A stretch of 6,981 nt of DNA from Alphaproteobacteria bacterium (GCA_017513365.1 JAFXFY010000226.1:1-6981); one strand, 5' to 3'; positions 1 through 6,864 are shown, counted from the first letter of the stretch. Notes: a model not told the origin generated them from the letters alone. Numbers and translations: made by a program.

Positions 1-789
1 TACGTGTTAATGTTAAAAGCAAATGGGCAAAGCACTTGGAATTGCACGCAAGATGAAAATGAACTCAGCTATATTTTTGAAATCACCGCCGATGCGTTGG
101 ACTATGGCGCCTGTTCCGTTTGCACAGGTGAACATTGCTTTGATGATGACCTGAATTGTCCAGAGGGGGAATATTGTCAAAATGACGTATGCTCTAAATG
201 CGCCCGTGGATATACAGAAAATACAAGCGGGAAATGTGTAGCATGTAATGTTTGGCAAGGTATTATAGACAATATTGATGAAGAAAAATGCCTTCGTTGT
301 GATAATGCATTATATCTTTCAAAAAGGTGTATCGTTACTGATGCATTTATGTTTCATCCCTATACAAAAAAAGAAGATTGCGAAAAAATTATGGACTATC
401 AAAACAATGTCATCTTTTATCCAAAAGATAGCAATGGTACCAGTACAACTGGATTATGTGCCAACTGCACTAATGTTGGTGGAGGAATTAAAGATACTTC
501 TATGAATGCAGATAAAACAGGTTGTATTTGTCCAAGTGGATATTTTTGGAACTTTGCAGATGGCGCATTTAGTTGGTGTTTTGAATGTTCGCGCGCTTTG
601 GATAATGGAGGCCAAAATACTTTTCTGACATCTAAAACCGAATGCGACAAATGTCCAGAGCGATATTATAATGTTGCCAAAGGTGGCAATGACAGAAATG
701 GACACTGCTATTTATGCCCTAAAGGTCAAGTCAAAGATACATCCGCCGAAGGTGATGGTCGCAGGTGTGTGGATGCGCCAGCGAGTTAA
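1..789 (+). CDS. Cysteine-rich repeat protein, C-terminal part (5' end outside window)
   Basis: The frame is open to the left edge (first codon TAC) and no ribosome binding site precedes the early GTG (4) or ATG (10), so this is most likely the 3' end of a longer gene. Counting from codon 4-6, the 261 visible residues hold 25 cysteines, many as CxxC pairs: CSVC 37-40, CSKC 63-66, CVAC 78-81, CLRC 96-99, CANC 152-155, CFEC 192-195, CDKC 214-217, CYLC 235-238. Between pairs a loose module recurs: CxxC, then P/A-x-G/R-Y, a G/N-rich stretch, then GxC. Examples start at 63, 174 and 214. This resembles extracellular disulfide-rich modules of the EGF, GCC2/GCC3 or TNFR-like kind, so I infer a secreted or surface protein. 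CxxC pairs could instead bind metal, but the irregular spacing and N/G-rich loops favour disulfides. There is no membrane segment in the visible part. The gene ends at TAA just before a strong terminator. Function is not recognised. Confidence 0.72.
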   Translation, partial: YVLMLKANGQSTWNCTQDENELSYIFEITADALDYGACSVCTGEHCFDDDLNCPEGEYCQNDVCSKCARGYTENTSGKCVACNVWQGIIDNIDEEKCLRCDNALYLSKRCIVTDAFMFHPYTKKEDCEKIMDYQNNVIFYPKDSNGTSTTGLCANCTNVGGGIKDTSMNADKTGCICPSGYFWNFADGAFSWCFECSRALDNGGQNTFLTSKTECDKCPERYYNVAKGGNDRNGHCYLCPKGQVKDTSAEGDGRRCVDAPAS

Positions 790-824
790 AAAAAACGCCC
801 AATTAAATGGGCGTTTCATTTTTT
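788..824. terminator. Bidirectional rho-independent terminator between convergent genes
   Basis: A perfect 9-bp stem, AAACGCCCA (793-801) and TGGGCGTTT (808-816), encloses the 6-base loop ATTAAA. On the plus strand the stem is followed by a T-rich run (CATTTTTTATTT, 817-828). On the minus strand it is followed by eight T residues (complement of the A run 788-795). It can therefore end both the cysteine-rich gene, whose TAA is at 787-789, and the RND pump gene, whose stop is at 823-825. Confidence 0.93.
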
Positions 825-3800
825 ATTTATGTTTTTTATCCGATGAGGATTTATCTTTCTTCTTCAGCTTACGATTAGCGAATTTTTCATAAGCCGTTTG
901 AACCAGCACATACATCAGCGGAATAATAAACAATCCACCGATTGTACCAATAATCATACCCCAGAAAACCGGTACACCTAAGGCACGACGGCTTTGAGCG
1001 GCGGCACCGGTGGCAATAGCCAATGGCAATACCCCAAGGATAAAGGAGAATGCTGTCATTAACACCGCACGGAACCGTTCTTTTAACCCTTTAATGGCTG
1101 AGGCCACAATAGTGGCGCCTTTGGCCCGTTCTTCTTTGGCAAATTCCACAATCAAAATGGCGTTTTTACTGGCCAAACCAATGAGCAAAATGAGCCCAAG
1201 TTGCGCATAAATACTTAAGGGCATACCGGCAAAGAATAATCCGATCATCGCCCCGTTAATGGCAACGATTAAGGATAACAATACCGGAATCGGAACAACG
1301 AAGCTTTCATATTGAGCCACTAAGAATAAGTACGCAAAGACAATAGCCAAAACAATTAAATAACCGATTTGTCCGCTGGCATTTTTTTCTTGGAAACTTA
1401 ACGTTGACCATTCAATGCCGTATCCTTTCGGTAATTTTTCTACCAATTTTTCAACAGCACTCATGGCCTCACCCGTACTGACCGTCGGTTTTTGAACAGC
1501 CATAACGGAAGCTGCCGGATATTGGTTGTATCGTTCCACGACTCGTGGCGCTAACACTTTTTTCAGTTCCACCAAAGAGCGCATCGGAACCATTTTTCCT
1601 TCGGCATTCGGAACATAGAGTTCGTTAATGCTGTCAATATCATTACGGTATTGCCAATCGGATTGAACCATCACTTTATTAACTTGAGTTCCAAGGTTAA
1701 TATCGTTCACGTAAGCCGACCCTAAATAACTTTCCATTGTACGGAAAATGTTGGTCATAGGAACCTTCATACTTTCGGCCTTCGTCCGATCAATATCTAA
1801 GAAGATATTTGGTGTTTTGGCGTTAAACGTCGTAAAGGCATAGGCCAATTCCGGTGTTTGGAATAAGTTGCCGATAAAGCCTTGTAAAACGGCGTCTAAT
1901 TTCGCATAGTCCGTACTGTCATGAGATTGCAAACGGATATCCAATCCGCTGGCATTTCCCAGTCCCGGAATGGCCGGCATTTCAAATAATTGGAAGTTAG
2001 CCTCAGGAAAAACAGATAACTTCCCGCGTAAACGGTTTAAGATGGCCGTTGAATAATCGGCATCGCTTTTACGTTCATTCCATGGTTTTAACACAATAAA
2101 GGACATCGCCACGTTTTCACCACGACCACCCATAAAGCTGAATCCGATAACATCCGAGATATTTTCAACGCCCGGTTCCGTTTTGATGATTTCATTTGCT
2201 TTAGCCACTAATTCCTGTGTGCGTTTTTTGGAGGCTCCTTCCGGTAATTGCAAACTCATAACCATAACGCCTTGGTCTTCTTCCGGAATAAAGGAGGTTT
2301 GAGCCGTTTTAAAGAGCACACCGCCTAAAATACCCAGTAAGGCAAAAATAACCAAAATTACCGGTATTTTTTTGGCAATCACCGAAACGGATACGGCATA
2401 GTTATGCATAACCTTTGTTAAAGATTTGTTGACGCTGTGCCAAAATCCTTTTTTATGGTGTTTGATTTTCTTAATCAATATGGAACACAAAGCCGGTGAT
2501 AATGTTAAAGCGTTTAACAGTGAGAACAAAATGGCCACACCGATGGTTACCGAGAATTGTTGATAGATTTGCCCTGTAATACCGTCTAAGAAACCGACAG
2601 GAACGAAAATAGCCAACAACACTAAGGACGTTGCGACCAAAGCCCCTGTAATTTCTGACATGGCTTTATAGGTGGCATCTCGTGCATTCATATGCTCATG
2701 TTGCATCAGGTGAATCACACGTTCCACAACCACGATGGCATCGTCTACCACTAACCCGATGGCCAGCAAGAGCGCAAACAACGTAAACATATTGATGGAG
2801 TACCCTAACGCCAACATCACGGCAAAGGTTCCCAAAATGGATACTGGAATGGTTAAGGACGGAATTAATGTGGCATAAAAATCTTGTAAAAAGAAATAAC
2901 ACACAAAAATCACTAACAACAATGTGAAAATTAATGTCAAAACCACTTCTTCCACAGACGCATCAATATACTTTGTGGAATCGTAAGCAATGGTATAGGT
3001 TAAATCTTCGGGGAAATATTTTTGCATTTCTACCAATGATTTTTTCACATTTTCCATGGTTTCTAAGGCGTTGGCTCCGGAAGATAAAGAGATAGACATT
3101 GAAACAGATGATTTTCCGTTAAATAAACCGGAAATGGAATAATTTTCTTGACCGATTTCAACACGTGCAATGTCTTTCAACCGGACTAATCCGCCTTGTT
3201 CCGCCGTTCTGACAATGATGTTTTCAAATTCTTTGGTTTCATTCATACGGCCGGTGGTTTGTAAGGTATAAACCATTGGTGTGTTTGCTTCTGTCGGAGC
3301 CGCCCCGACTTTACCCAATGTCGGTTGATAGTTTTGGCTGGCAATAGCATTGTAAACCGTATTGACATCAATGTTTAAGGCCGCCATTTTATCGGCATTC
3401 ATCCATACACGCATGCTGAGCTTTGACCCAAAGACTTGAACGTTTCCGACCCCGTTAATACGTGTTAAAGGACGTTGTACGTTGTTATAAATATAGTCGC
3501 TGAGTTCTTGTTCGGAATGTGTGTTGTTTGGAGAGGAAAAAACCAAAAAGCCCAATACGTTGGAAGATTCTCGTTTTACGGCAAGACCTTGACGAGTTAC
3601 CTCTTGAGGCAATTTTGGCGTTGCTTGTTGAATGCGGTTTTGCACTTTTACTTGTGCGATATCTGGATCAACACCTGTTTTGAATGTAATGTTTAATGTA
3701 TATGTGGAGTCTTCAGATGTTGAGCTCATATACAACATATCTTCCACACCGTTTAATTCATCTTCCAAAGGAATCCCGATGGTTTTGGCAATCACTTCGG

Positions 3801-3963
3801 CACTGGCCCCCGGATAGGAGGTACGTACAGAAATTTGTGGTGGGGTTACCTCAGGATACAAGGCAATCGGTAATTTAAATAAGGAAATAATACCGACCAA
3901 AACGATAACGATAGAAATAACAAACGAAAACCGAGGTCGGCGAATAAACGTTTCTGAAAACAT
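823..3963 (-). CDS. AcrB-type RND multidrug efflux transporter (HAE1 family), inner-membrane pump
   Basis: This is a full-length 1046-residue proton-driven RND pump, the inner-membrane engine of a tripartite drug exporter. AcrB itself is 1049 residues. Hydrophobic segments fit the usual twelve: TM1 about 12-29, TM2-6 about 339-495, TM7 about 534-551, TM8-12 about 866-1020, with large periplasmic loops at 30-338 and 552-865. The proton-relay residues are present: D407 and D408 in GLVVDDAIVVVE (TM4, same numbers as AcrB), K933 in SKNAILIVEFAKE (TM10), and R963/R965 and T970 in ERFRAVLMT (TM11). GFSFMGGRG at 607-615 matches the phenylalanine-containing switch loop. IAQVKVQNRIQ and LPQEVTRQG in the first porter domain are typical of HAE1. 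The start ATG shares one base with the stop of the fusion-protein gene (TAATG), with GGAGG nine bases upstream, so the two are probably translationally coupled. The C-terminus is a Lys/Ser-rich tail (1031-1046). Substrates cannot be told from sequence; multidrug or detergent export is inferred. Confidence 0.97.
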   Translation of the reverse strand: MFSETFIRRPRFSFVISIVIVLVGIISLFKLPIALYPEVTPPQISVRTSYPGASAEVIAKTIGIPLEDELNGVEDMLYMSSTSEDSTYTLNITFKTGVDPDIAQVKVQNRIQQATPKLPQEVTRQGLAVKRESSNVLGFLVFSSPNNTHSEQELSDYIYNNVQRPLTRINGVGNVQVFGSKLSMRVWMNADKMAALNIDVNTVYNAIASQNYQPTLGKVGAAPTEANTPMVYTLQTTGRMNETKEFENIIVRTAEQGGLVRLKDIARVEIGQENYSISGLFNGKSSVSMSISLSSGANALETMENVKKSLVEMQKYFPEDLTYTIAYDSTKYIDASVEEVVLTLIFTLLLVIFVCYFFLQDFYATLIPSLTIPVSILGTFAVMLALGYSINMFTLFALLLAIGLVVDDAIVVVERVIHLMQHEHMNARDATYKAMSEITGALVATSLVLLAIFVPVGFLDGITGQIYQQFSVTIGVAILFSLLNALTLSPALCSILIKKIKHHKKGFWHSVNKSLTKVMHNYAVSVSVIAKKIPVILVIFALLGILGGVLFKTAQTSFIPEEDQGVMVMSLQLPEGASKKRTQELVAKANEIIKTEPGVENISDVIGFSFMGGRGENVAMSFIVLKPWNERKSDADYSTAILNRLRGKLSVFPEANFQLFEMPAIPGLGNASGLDIRLQSHDSTDYAKLDAVLQGFIGNLFQTPELAYAFTTFNAKTPNIFLDIDRTKAESMKVPMTNIFRTMESYLGSAYVNDINLGTQVNKVMVQSDWQYRNDIDSINELYVPNAEGKMVPMRSLVELKKVLAPRVVERYNQYPAASVMAVQKPTVSTGEAMSAVEKLVEKLPKGYGIEWSTLSFQEKNASGQIGYLIVLAIVFAYLFLVAQYESFVVPIPVLLSLIVAINGAMIGLFFAGMPLSIYAQLGLILLIGLASKNAILIVEFAKEERAKGATIVASAIKGLKERFRAVLMTAFSFILGVLPLAIATGAAAQSRRALGVPVFWGMIIGTIGGLFIIPLMYVLVQTAYEKFANRKLKKKDKSSSDKKHK

Positions 3964-5066
3964 TATTGGTTGCCTCCGACTTTAGTGGTGTTGACTTTGA
4001 TACCCGGACGGATTTTTTGTAAGCCTTGGATAACAACTTGTTCATCACCGTTTAACCCGCTTAAAACGATTTGTTTGTCTTCAATGACATCACCAAGAGT
4101 GAGGTATTTTTGAGATACGGTGCCTTCTTTATCTACCACCATAACATAGCTGCCGTTTACATCGGCGCTTAAAGCCATTTGTGGCACCAATAAGGACTCT
4201 TTTTTATCCGAAAAACCAACATAGATGTCTACATAGTTGCCGGGGACTAATAAGTTATCAGTATTGGGCGATTCTACATAAACCGGAATAGTGGCGGTTG
4301 TCGGATTGACTTCGTTACCAAAGAACATATTTTTAGCCGGCATACTTTCAACGGTTCCGTTTGGTAGAGCAATATCAATCATAACATTTTCGGCCGTTTG
4401 AGCATTTTTCATAAATTCACTGCGTTCTTTATCCGATACGGAAAAGACAACACGTATCGGGCTGGATTGGACAACTCGGGCCAATTTTTGAGAGTTCGGA
4501 CTGACAAGATTACCGGTTGTAATTAAAGCTTTTCCGATATAGCCGGAAATCGGGGATTTGATTTCGGTATGTTCTAAGTTTAATTTTGCCATATCCAAAG
4601 CGGCTTTGGCTTGTTCTAAATTACTTTCGGCAATATCTTTTTCTTTGTCGGAAACATATCCGCCTTTGTGCAACGTTTTTTTACGTTTGAATTCGGCTTC
4701 CAACTGTTTGACGGCAGCTTCGGCAGCTTGCACATCCGCTTTATATTTGCGTTGTTCAATGATAAAAATATTTTGGTCTTTTTCAACAAAAGCGCCATCT
4801 TTAAATAAAATTTCTTCCAAATAACCGGACACTTGAGGAACAATATCTACGCTGTTGATGGCTTCCACTTCGGCAATGTATTTTTTCTTAGCGGATGTAT
4901 CGCTTTTGCTTAAATCCGACACAAGGACATGAGGTGTTTCTTGGACAAAACCGGCACTGGACCCGGGAGCAAAACGACCATGTAAATACCACCCTAAAGC
5001 ACAACAGGCGACAGAGTAGGTGAGTTTTAATAAGATGCTTGAAACTTTGATTTTTTTGACTTTCAT
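3963..5066 (-). CDS. RND efflux periplasmic adaptor (membrane fusion protein, AcrA/MexA-like)
   Basis: This 367-residue adaptor links the RND pump to an outer-membrane channel across the periplasm. Visible parts, in order: a basic N-terminus and one hydrophobic anchor (about 9-29, SSILLKLTYSVACCALGWYL); first lipoyl half (about 74-104, with VPQVSGYLEEI and KDGAFVEKDQ); alpha-helical hairpin (about 106-166, rich in A, E, K and Q); second lipoyl half (about 167-190, EIKSPISGYIGKA and GNLVSP); beta-barrel (about 198-284, including NPTTATIPVYVESPN and LLVPGNYVDIYV); and the membrane-proximal domain (about 285-360). Length is normal for the family. I start at ATG 5066 because AGAGGA lies five bases upstream. 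The GTG at 5084 would add six residues, but its codons overlap that ribosome binding site. The gene precedes the pump gene with a one-base overlap, so the pair forms a two-gene operon. A cysteine pair in the anchor (CC, about residues 21-22) does not follow a good lipobox, so a transmembrane anchor is more likely than a lipid one. Confidence 0.94.
   Translation of the reverse strand: MKVKKIKVSSILLKLTYSVACCALGWYLHGRFAPGSSAGFVQETPHVLVSDLSKSDTSAKKKYIAEVEAINSVDIVPQVSGYLEEILFKDGAFVEKDQNIFIIEQRKYKADVQAAEAAVKQLEAEFKRKKTLHKGGYVSDKEKDIAESNLEQAKAALDMAKLNLEHTEIKSPISGYIGKALITTGNLVSPNSQKLARVVQSSPIRVVFSVSDKERSEFMKNAQTAENVMIDIALPNGTVESMPAKNMFFGNEVNPTTATIPVYVESPNTDNLLVPGNYVDIYVGFSDKKESLLVPQMALSADVNGSYVMVVDKEGTVSQKYLTLGDVIEDKQIVLSGLNGDEQVVIQGLQKIRPGIKVNTTKVGGNQ
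3973..3977 (-). promoter_or_regulatory. Ribosome binding site of the RND pump gene, inside the upstream gene
   Basis: The minus strand reads GGAGG followed by nine bases and the ATG at 3963-3961. The site lies within the last codons of the fusion-protein gene, whose TAA overlaps the ATG by one base. This supports the chosen pump start and coupled translation of the two genes. Confidence 0.8.
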
Positions 5067-5071
5067 TTTTA

Positions 5072-5077
5072 TCCTCT
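5072..5077 (-). promoter_or_regulatory. Ribosome binding site deciding the adaptor start
   Basis: The minus strand reads AGAGGA, five bases (TAAAA) before the ATG at 5066-5064. This is a strong Shine-Dalgarno match at good spacing and selects this ATG over the in-frame GTG at 5084, which lies upstream of the site. Confidence 0.85.
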
Positions 5078-5100
5078 TTTTCACAAAATAATTGAATTTT

Positions 5101-5116
5101 TATGCCCGAAAGCATA
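5101..5116. repeat. Short inverted repeat over the pump promoter, candidate operator
   Basis: TATGC (5101-5105) and GCATA (5112-5116) form a perfect 5-bp inverted repeat with a 6-base centre, CCGAAA. On the minus strand it covers the predicted -10 box and extends to about the transcription start, a position where a bound repressor would block polymerase. It is short enough to arise by chance in AT-rich DNA. Confidence 0.4.
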
Positions 5117-5139
5117 TAGAAAAATGATGAAAAAATCAA
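5111..5139 (-). promoter_or_regulatory. Putative sigma70-type promoter of the efflux operon
   Basis: On the minus strand, TTGATT (5139-5134) and TATGCT (5116-5111) are separated by exactly 17 bases. Each hexamer matches consensus at four of six positions. The predicted start near 5104 would give a leader of about 37 bases before the ATG at 5066. The site sits in the 90-base gap between the InsA-like gene and the adaptor gene. AT-rich DNA produces such matches easily. Confidence 0.5.
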
Positions 5140-5156
5140 GTTTAAAAATTATTTTA

Positions 5157-5585
5157 TCACTTTTTTAATGATTTTTTGTCGGGTAATTGAATCACAATAC
5201 TAAACGTGGCATTTGATGGTAATTTTGTGGAAAAAGCCAATAATCTATCGGATTTTTTGATGTTTAAATCGGCTGATAAATTTTCTTTATCTGTTTGAAT
5301 AAACGTTTCTTTATGGCCTATATCCGCCAAATAAGCCGGATGCCATTTTTTAATCCAACGAGAGATGGATTGAACGCTAACTCCAACGATTTTGGCAATA
5401 TCATTCATGGACAGACCGGCAACATATAGGCTGTGGCTGATGAGTTTTGTGAATAATGGTTTGCCGGCCGGTGTGATTTTGGTAAATTGTGTGCCGCATT
5501 CCTTACATTTGTGGCGTTGTTTCCCAAAGACAAGGCCATTTTTGACGATTTGACGACTGCCACATTTTGCACATCTGATATCCAT
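5157..5585 (-). CDS. IS1 InsA-like zinc-ribbon/helix-turn-helix DNA-binding protein, stand-alone
   Basis: This is a 142-residue protein. Its N-terminus matches the layout of the IS1 InsA DNA-binding protein: C5xxC8 and C27xxC30 form a zinc ribbon around VKNGLVFGKQRHKC (compare VRNGKSTAGHQRYLC in InsA). A helix-turn-helix follows at about 58-80 (GLSMNDIAKIVGVSVQSISRWIKK). InsA itself is about 91 residues and binds and represses IS1 ends. Here residues about 90-142 form an extra C-terminal region, ending in a beta-like stretch (LLAFSTKLPSNATFSIVIQL), which I do not recognise. No InsB/DDE catalytic part, second transposase frame or terminal inverted repeats are visible, so this does not look like a working insertion sequence. 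The start ATG has AGAGGG seven bases upstream and a good promoter further up. The gene ends 90 bases before the adaptor gene on the same strand with no convincing terminator between, so read-through into the pump genes is possible. A role as transcription regulator is inference. Confidence 0.8.
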   Translation of the reverse strand: MDIRCAKCGSRQIVKNGLVFGKQRHKCKECGTQFTKITPAGKPLFTKLISHSLYVAGLSMNDIAKIVGVSVQSISRWIKKWHPAYLADIGHKETFIQTDKENLSADLNIKKSDRLLAFSTKLPSNATFSIVIQLPDKKSLKK

Positions 5586-5592
5586 TTCTTAT

Positions 5593-5598
5593 CCCTCT
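5593..5598 (-). promoter_or_regulatory. Ribosome binding site of the InsA-like gene
   Basis: The minus strand reads AGAGGG, seven bases (ATAAGAA) before the ATG at 5585-5583. The strong match fixes this start and shows that the gene retains normal translation signals. Confidence 0.8.
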
Positions 5599-5615
5599 TG
5601 ATTGATGATGTTTTT

Positions 5616-5644
5616 ATCATATCATTAAAAAAGTTATAAGGCAA
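5616..5644 (-). promoter_or_regulatory. Putative sigma70-type promoter of the InsA-like gene
   Basis: On the minus strand, TTGCCT (5644-5639) and TATGAT (5621-5616) are separated by exactly 17 bases. The -10 box matches five of six consensus positions and the -35 box four of six. The predicted start near 5609 gives a leader of about 23 bases that contains the ribosome binding site. It lies in the 76-base gap after radC, which suggests the gene has its own transcript. Confidence 0.6.
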
Positions 5645-5661
5645 ATATTTTTCGGAATATC

Positions 5662-6357
5662 TTACATGAGTCCGTTTTGGCGGAAAGAATAAATACCGCT
5701 TTTACCAATAATCAAATGGTCGTAAACGGTAATATCCGATATTTTCAAAATTTTGCTTAATTCATCGGTTAATTTGATATCGGCTTCGGATGGTTTAGGA
5801 TCGCCGGACGGATGATTATGAACCAAAATAACGGCCGAGGCATTTAAGGCTAACGCACGGGCTAAAATTTCCCTCGGATAAACGGGCGTATGATTTATTG
5901 TCCCATGTTGATGTTCTTCGGCAGCAATCAATTGATATTTTAAATTTAAAAAGAGAATATGAAATCTCTCATTATGCTTGTGGGCCAATTTTAAATAACA
6001 ATAATCTTTAATTTTGTCAAAGCTGTTGAGTACAGAGGTATTGGATACCTCTTGCTTTAACAGACGTTCACAAGCGGCCGGTATTGTTTTAATGACAGCG
6101 GCAGTTGTTTCTTTAATGCCCTTTATTTGCATTAATTCTTCGGGAGAGGCATTCATTACACCGGCAAATGAGCCAAAACGATTTAGTAATGTTTTTGCCA
6201 GTGGTTTGACATCACATCTAGGCAATGCCATCATTAAAATTAATTCTAATAATTCATAATCTGCCAACGTTTCCCCACCATGAGAGAGAAGTTTGTCTCT
6301 TAATCTTTCTCTGTGTCCCAGATAATGTGGTTTTTCAGTTGGCATATTTTTACTCAT
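5662..6357 (-). CDS. radC: RadC family JAB/JAMM-domain protein
   Basis: This 231-residue protein has the normal RadC length. The N-terminal part holds HYLGHRERLRDKLLSHG and ADYELLELIL, then PRCDVKPLAKTLLNRFGSF. A helix-hairpin-helix-like stretch (LMQIKGIKETTAAVIKT, about 75-91) follows. The C-terminal JAB domain (about 111-231) has the full metal-binding signature H180-x-H182-x7-S190-x2-D193 in HNHPSGDPKPSEAD, so the zinc site looks intact. The family was named as a DNA repair protein, but its cellular role is not established. I start at ATG 6357. It overlaps the map stop by eight bases (ATGAGTAA) and gives the family length. A GAG-preceded ATG at 6345 (227 residues) is a possible alternative. 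Extending to 6438 would add residues that only mirror the map coding frame. Translation after map is probably coupled. Wording and gene order are alphaproteobacterial. Confidence 0.93.
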   Translation of the reverse strand: MSKNMPTEKPHYLGHRERLRDKLLSHGGETLADYELLELILMMALPRCDVKPLAKTLLNRFGSFAGVMNASPEELMQIKGIKETTAAVIKTIPAACERLLKQEVSNTSVLNSFDKIKDYCYLKLAHKHNERFHILFLNLKYQLIAAEEHQHGTINHTPVYPREILARALALNASAVILVHNHPSGDPKPSEADIKLTDELSKILKISDITVYDHLIIGKSGIYSFRQNGLM

Positions 6358-6864
6358 TATAGGGTGGTTTATCCCATCCTTTGGGGGAACTGGTGAAAAT
6401 TTCAAAACCCGTTTCGGTAATACCGATAGAGTGTTCAAATTGGGCAGATAATTGTCTGTCTTTAGTAATCACGGTCCAACCATCGGACAGAGTTAATGTT
6501 TCATGGGTGCCGATATTAACCATCGGTTCAACGGTGAAAATCATCCCCGGGACAAGCTCAACCCCCGTTCCCGGTACGCCATAGTTTAAAATATTGGGGC
6601 CATCATGGAAAACACGACCAACACCATGCCCACAATAATCCATAACAACACTGTACCCGTTTTTGCGAGCCACTTGTTCTATCGCATGACCGATATCACC
6701 GGTTGTAGCACCGGGGCGACAGGCCATAATACCGGCCATCATGGTTTCGTATGTTGTATCTACCAATCGTTTAGCCTTAACGGACGGTTTTCCCACAAAA
6801 AACATACGAGATGTATCGCCATACCATCCGTCTAAAATAACGGTTACATCAATGTTGATAACGT
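6350..6864 (-). CDS. map: Type I methionine aminopeptidase, 5' end missing at a junction
   Basis: The enzyme removes the initiator methionine from new proteins in the cytoplasm. About 170 codons are intact. All five metal ligands of type I enzymes are seen: Asp in VINIDVTV (codon 6848-6850), Asp in YGDTSRM (6815-6817), His in DYCGHGVGR (6626-6628), Glu in FTVEPMV (6527-6529) and Glu in AQFEHSI (6434-6436). The C-terminus SPKGWDKPPYNE is of alphaproteobacterial type. Roughly 90 N-terminal residues are missing compared with E. coli Map. Upstream of VINIDV the expected GD is not encoded; the frame runs into unrelated residues and a TGA at 6880-6878. At the same point the plus strand becomes cysS, so the loss reflects a sequence junction and not a natural start. 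The internal ATG at 6805 is not a credible start because it drops both aspartates. radC follows with an 8-base overlap. Confidence 0.93.
6839..6864. other. Shared 26-base word at the map/cysS junction
   Basis: Read on the minus strand, this stretch is map codons for VINIDVTV. Read on the plus strand, it is cysS codons for NGYINVDN. Both readings use the same triplet boundaries. The two bases before it (AT, 6837-6838) would also fit a His codon (CAT) expected in cysS. The first base that fails map is 6865, where GAC for Asp would need C instead of G on the plus strand. It marks where two unrelated sequences were joined, by assembly or by recombination. Confidence 0.8.

Noticed and set aside
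2696..2902. Small open frames within the RND and adaptor genes on both strands
   Set aside because: They lie inside strongly conserved coding sequence, have no ribosome binding sites that I could see, and do not resemble known proteins.
4995..5010. Lipobox making the adaptor a lipoprotein
   Set aside because: SVAC lacks the usual hydrophobic residue at -3, and the anchor continues past the cysteines. A transmembrane anchor fits better.
5067..5084. GTG start at 5084 for the adaptor gene, six residues longer
   Set aside because: The ATG at 5066 has AGAGGA at ideal spacing, and that site would lie inside the coding region of the longer form. No ribosome binding site precedes the GTG.
5141..5160. 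Terminator between the InsA-like and adaptor genes
   Set aside because: Only AT-only self-complementary stretches are present, with no GC-rich stem followed by a T tract.
5157..5180. A-rich runs at the 3' end of the InsA-like gene as an IS1-type frameshift site
   Set aside because: IS1 uses an A-rich slip site to fuse InsA to InsB, but no insB frame follows: the adaptor gene's ribosome binding site comes within 90 bases.
5645..5660. Terminator after radC (ATATT...AATAT)
   Set aside because: The stem is five A-T pairs with no G-C pairs, too weak to call.
6358..6438. RadC extended upstream to an ATG at 6438
   Set aside because: The added residues come from a second frame across the map C-terminus, do not look like RadC, and would make the protein longer than the family norm.
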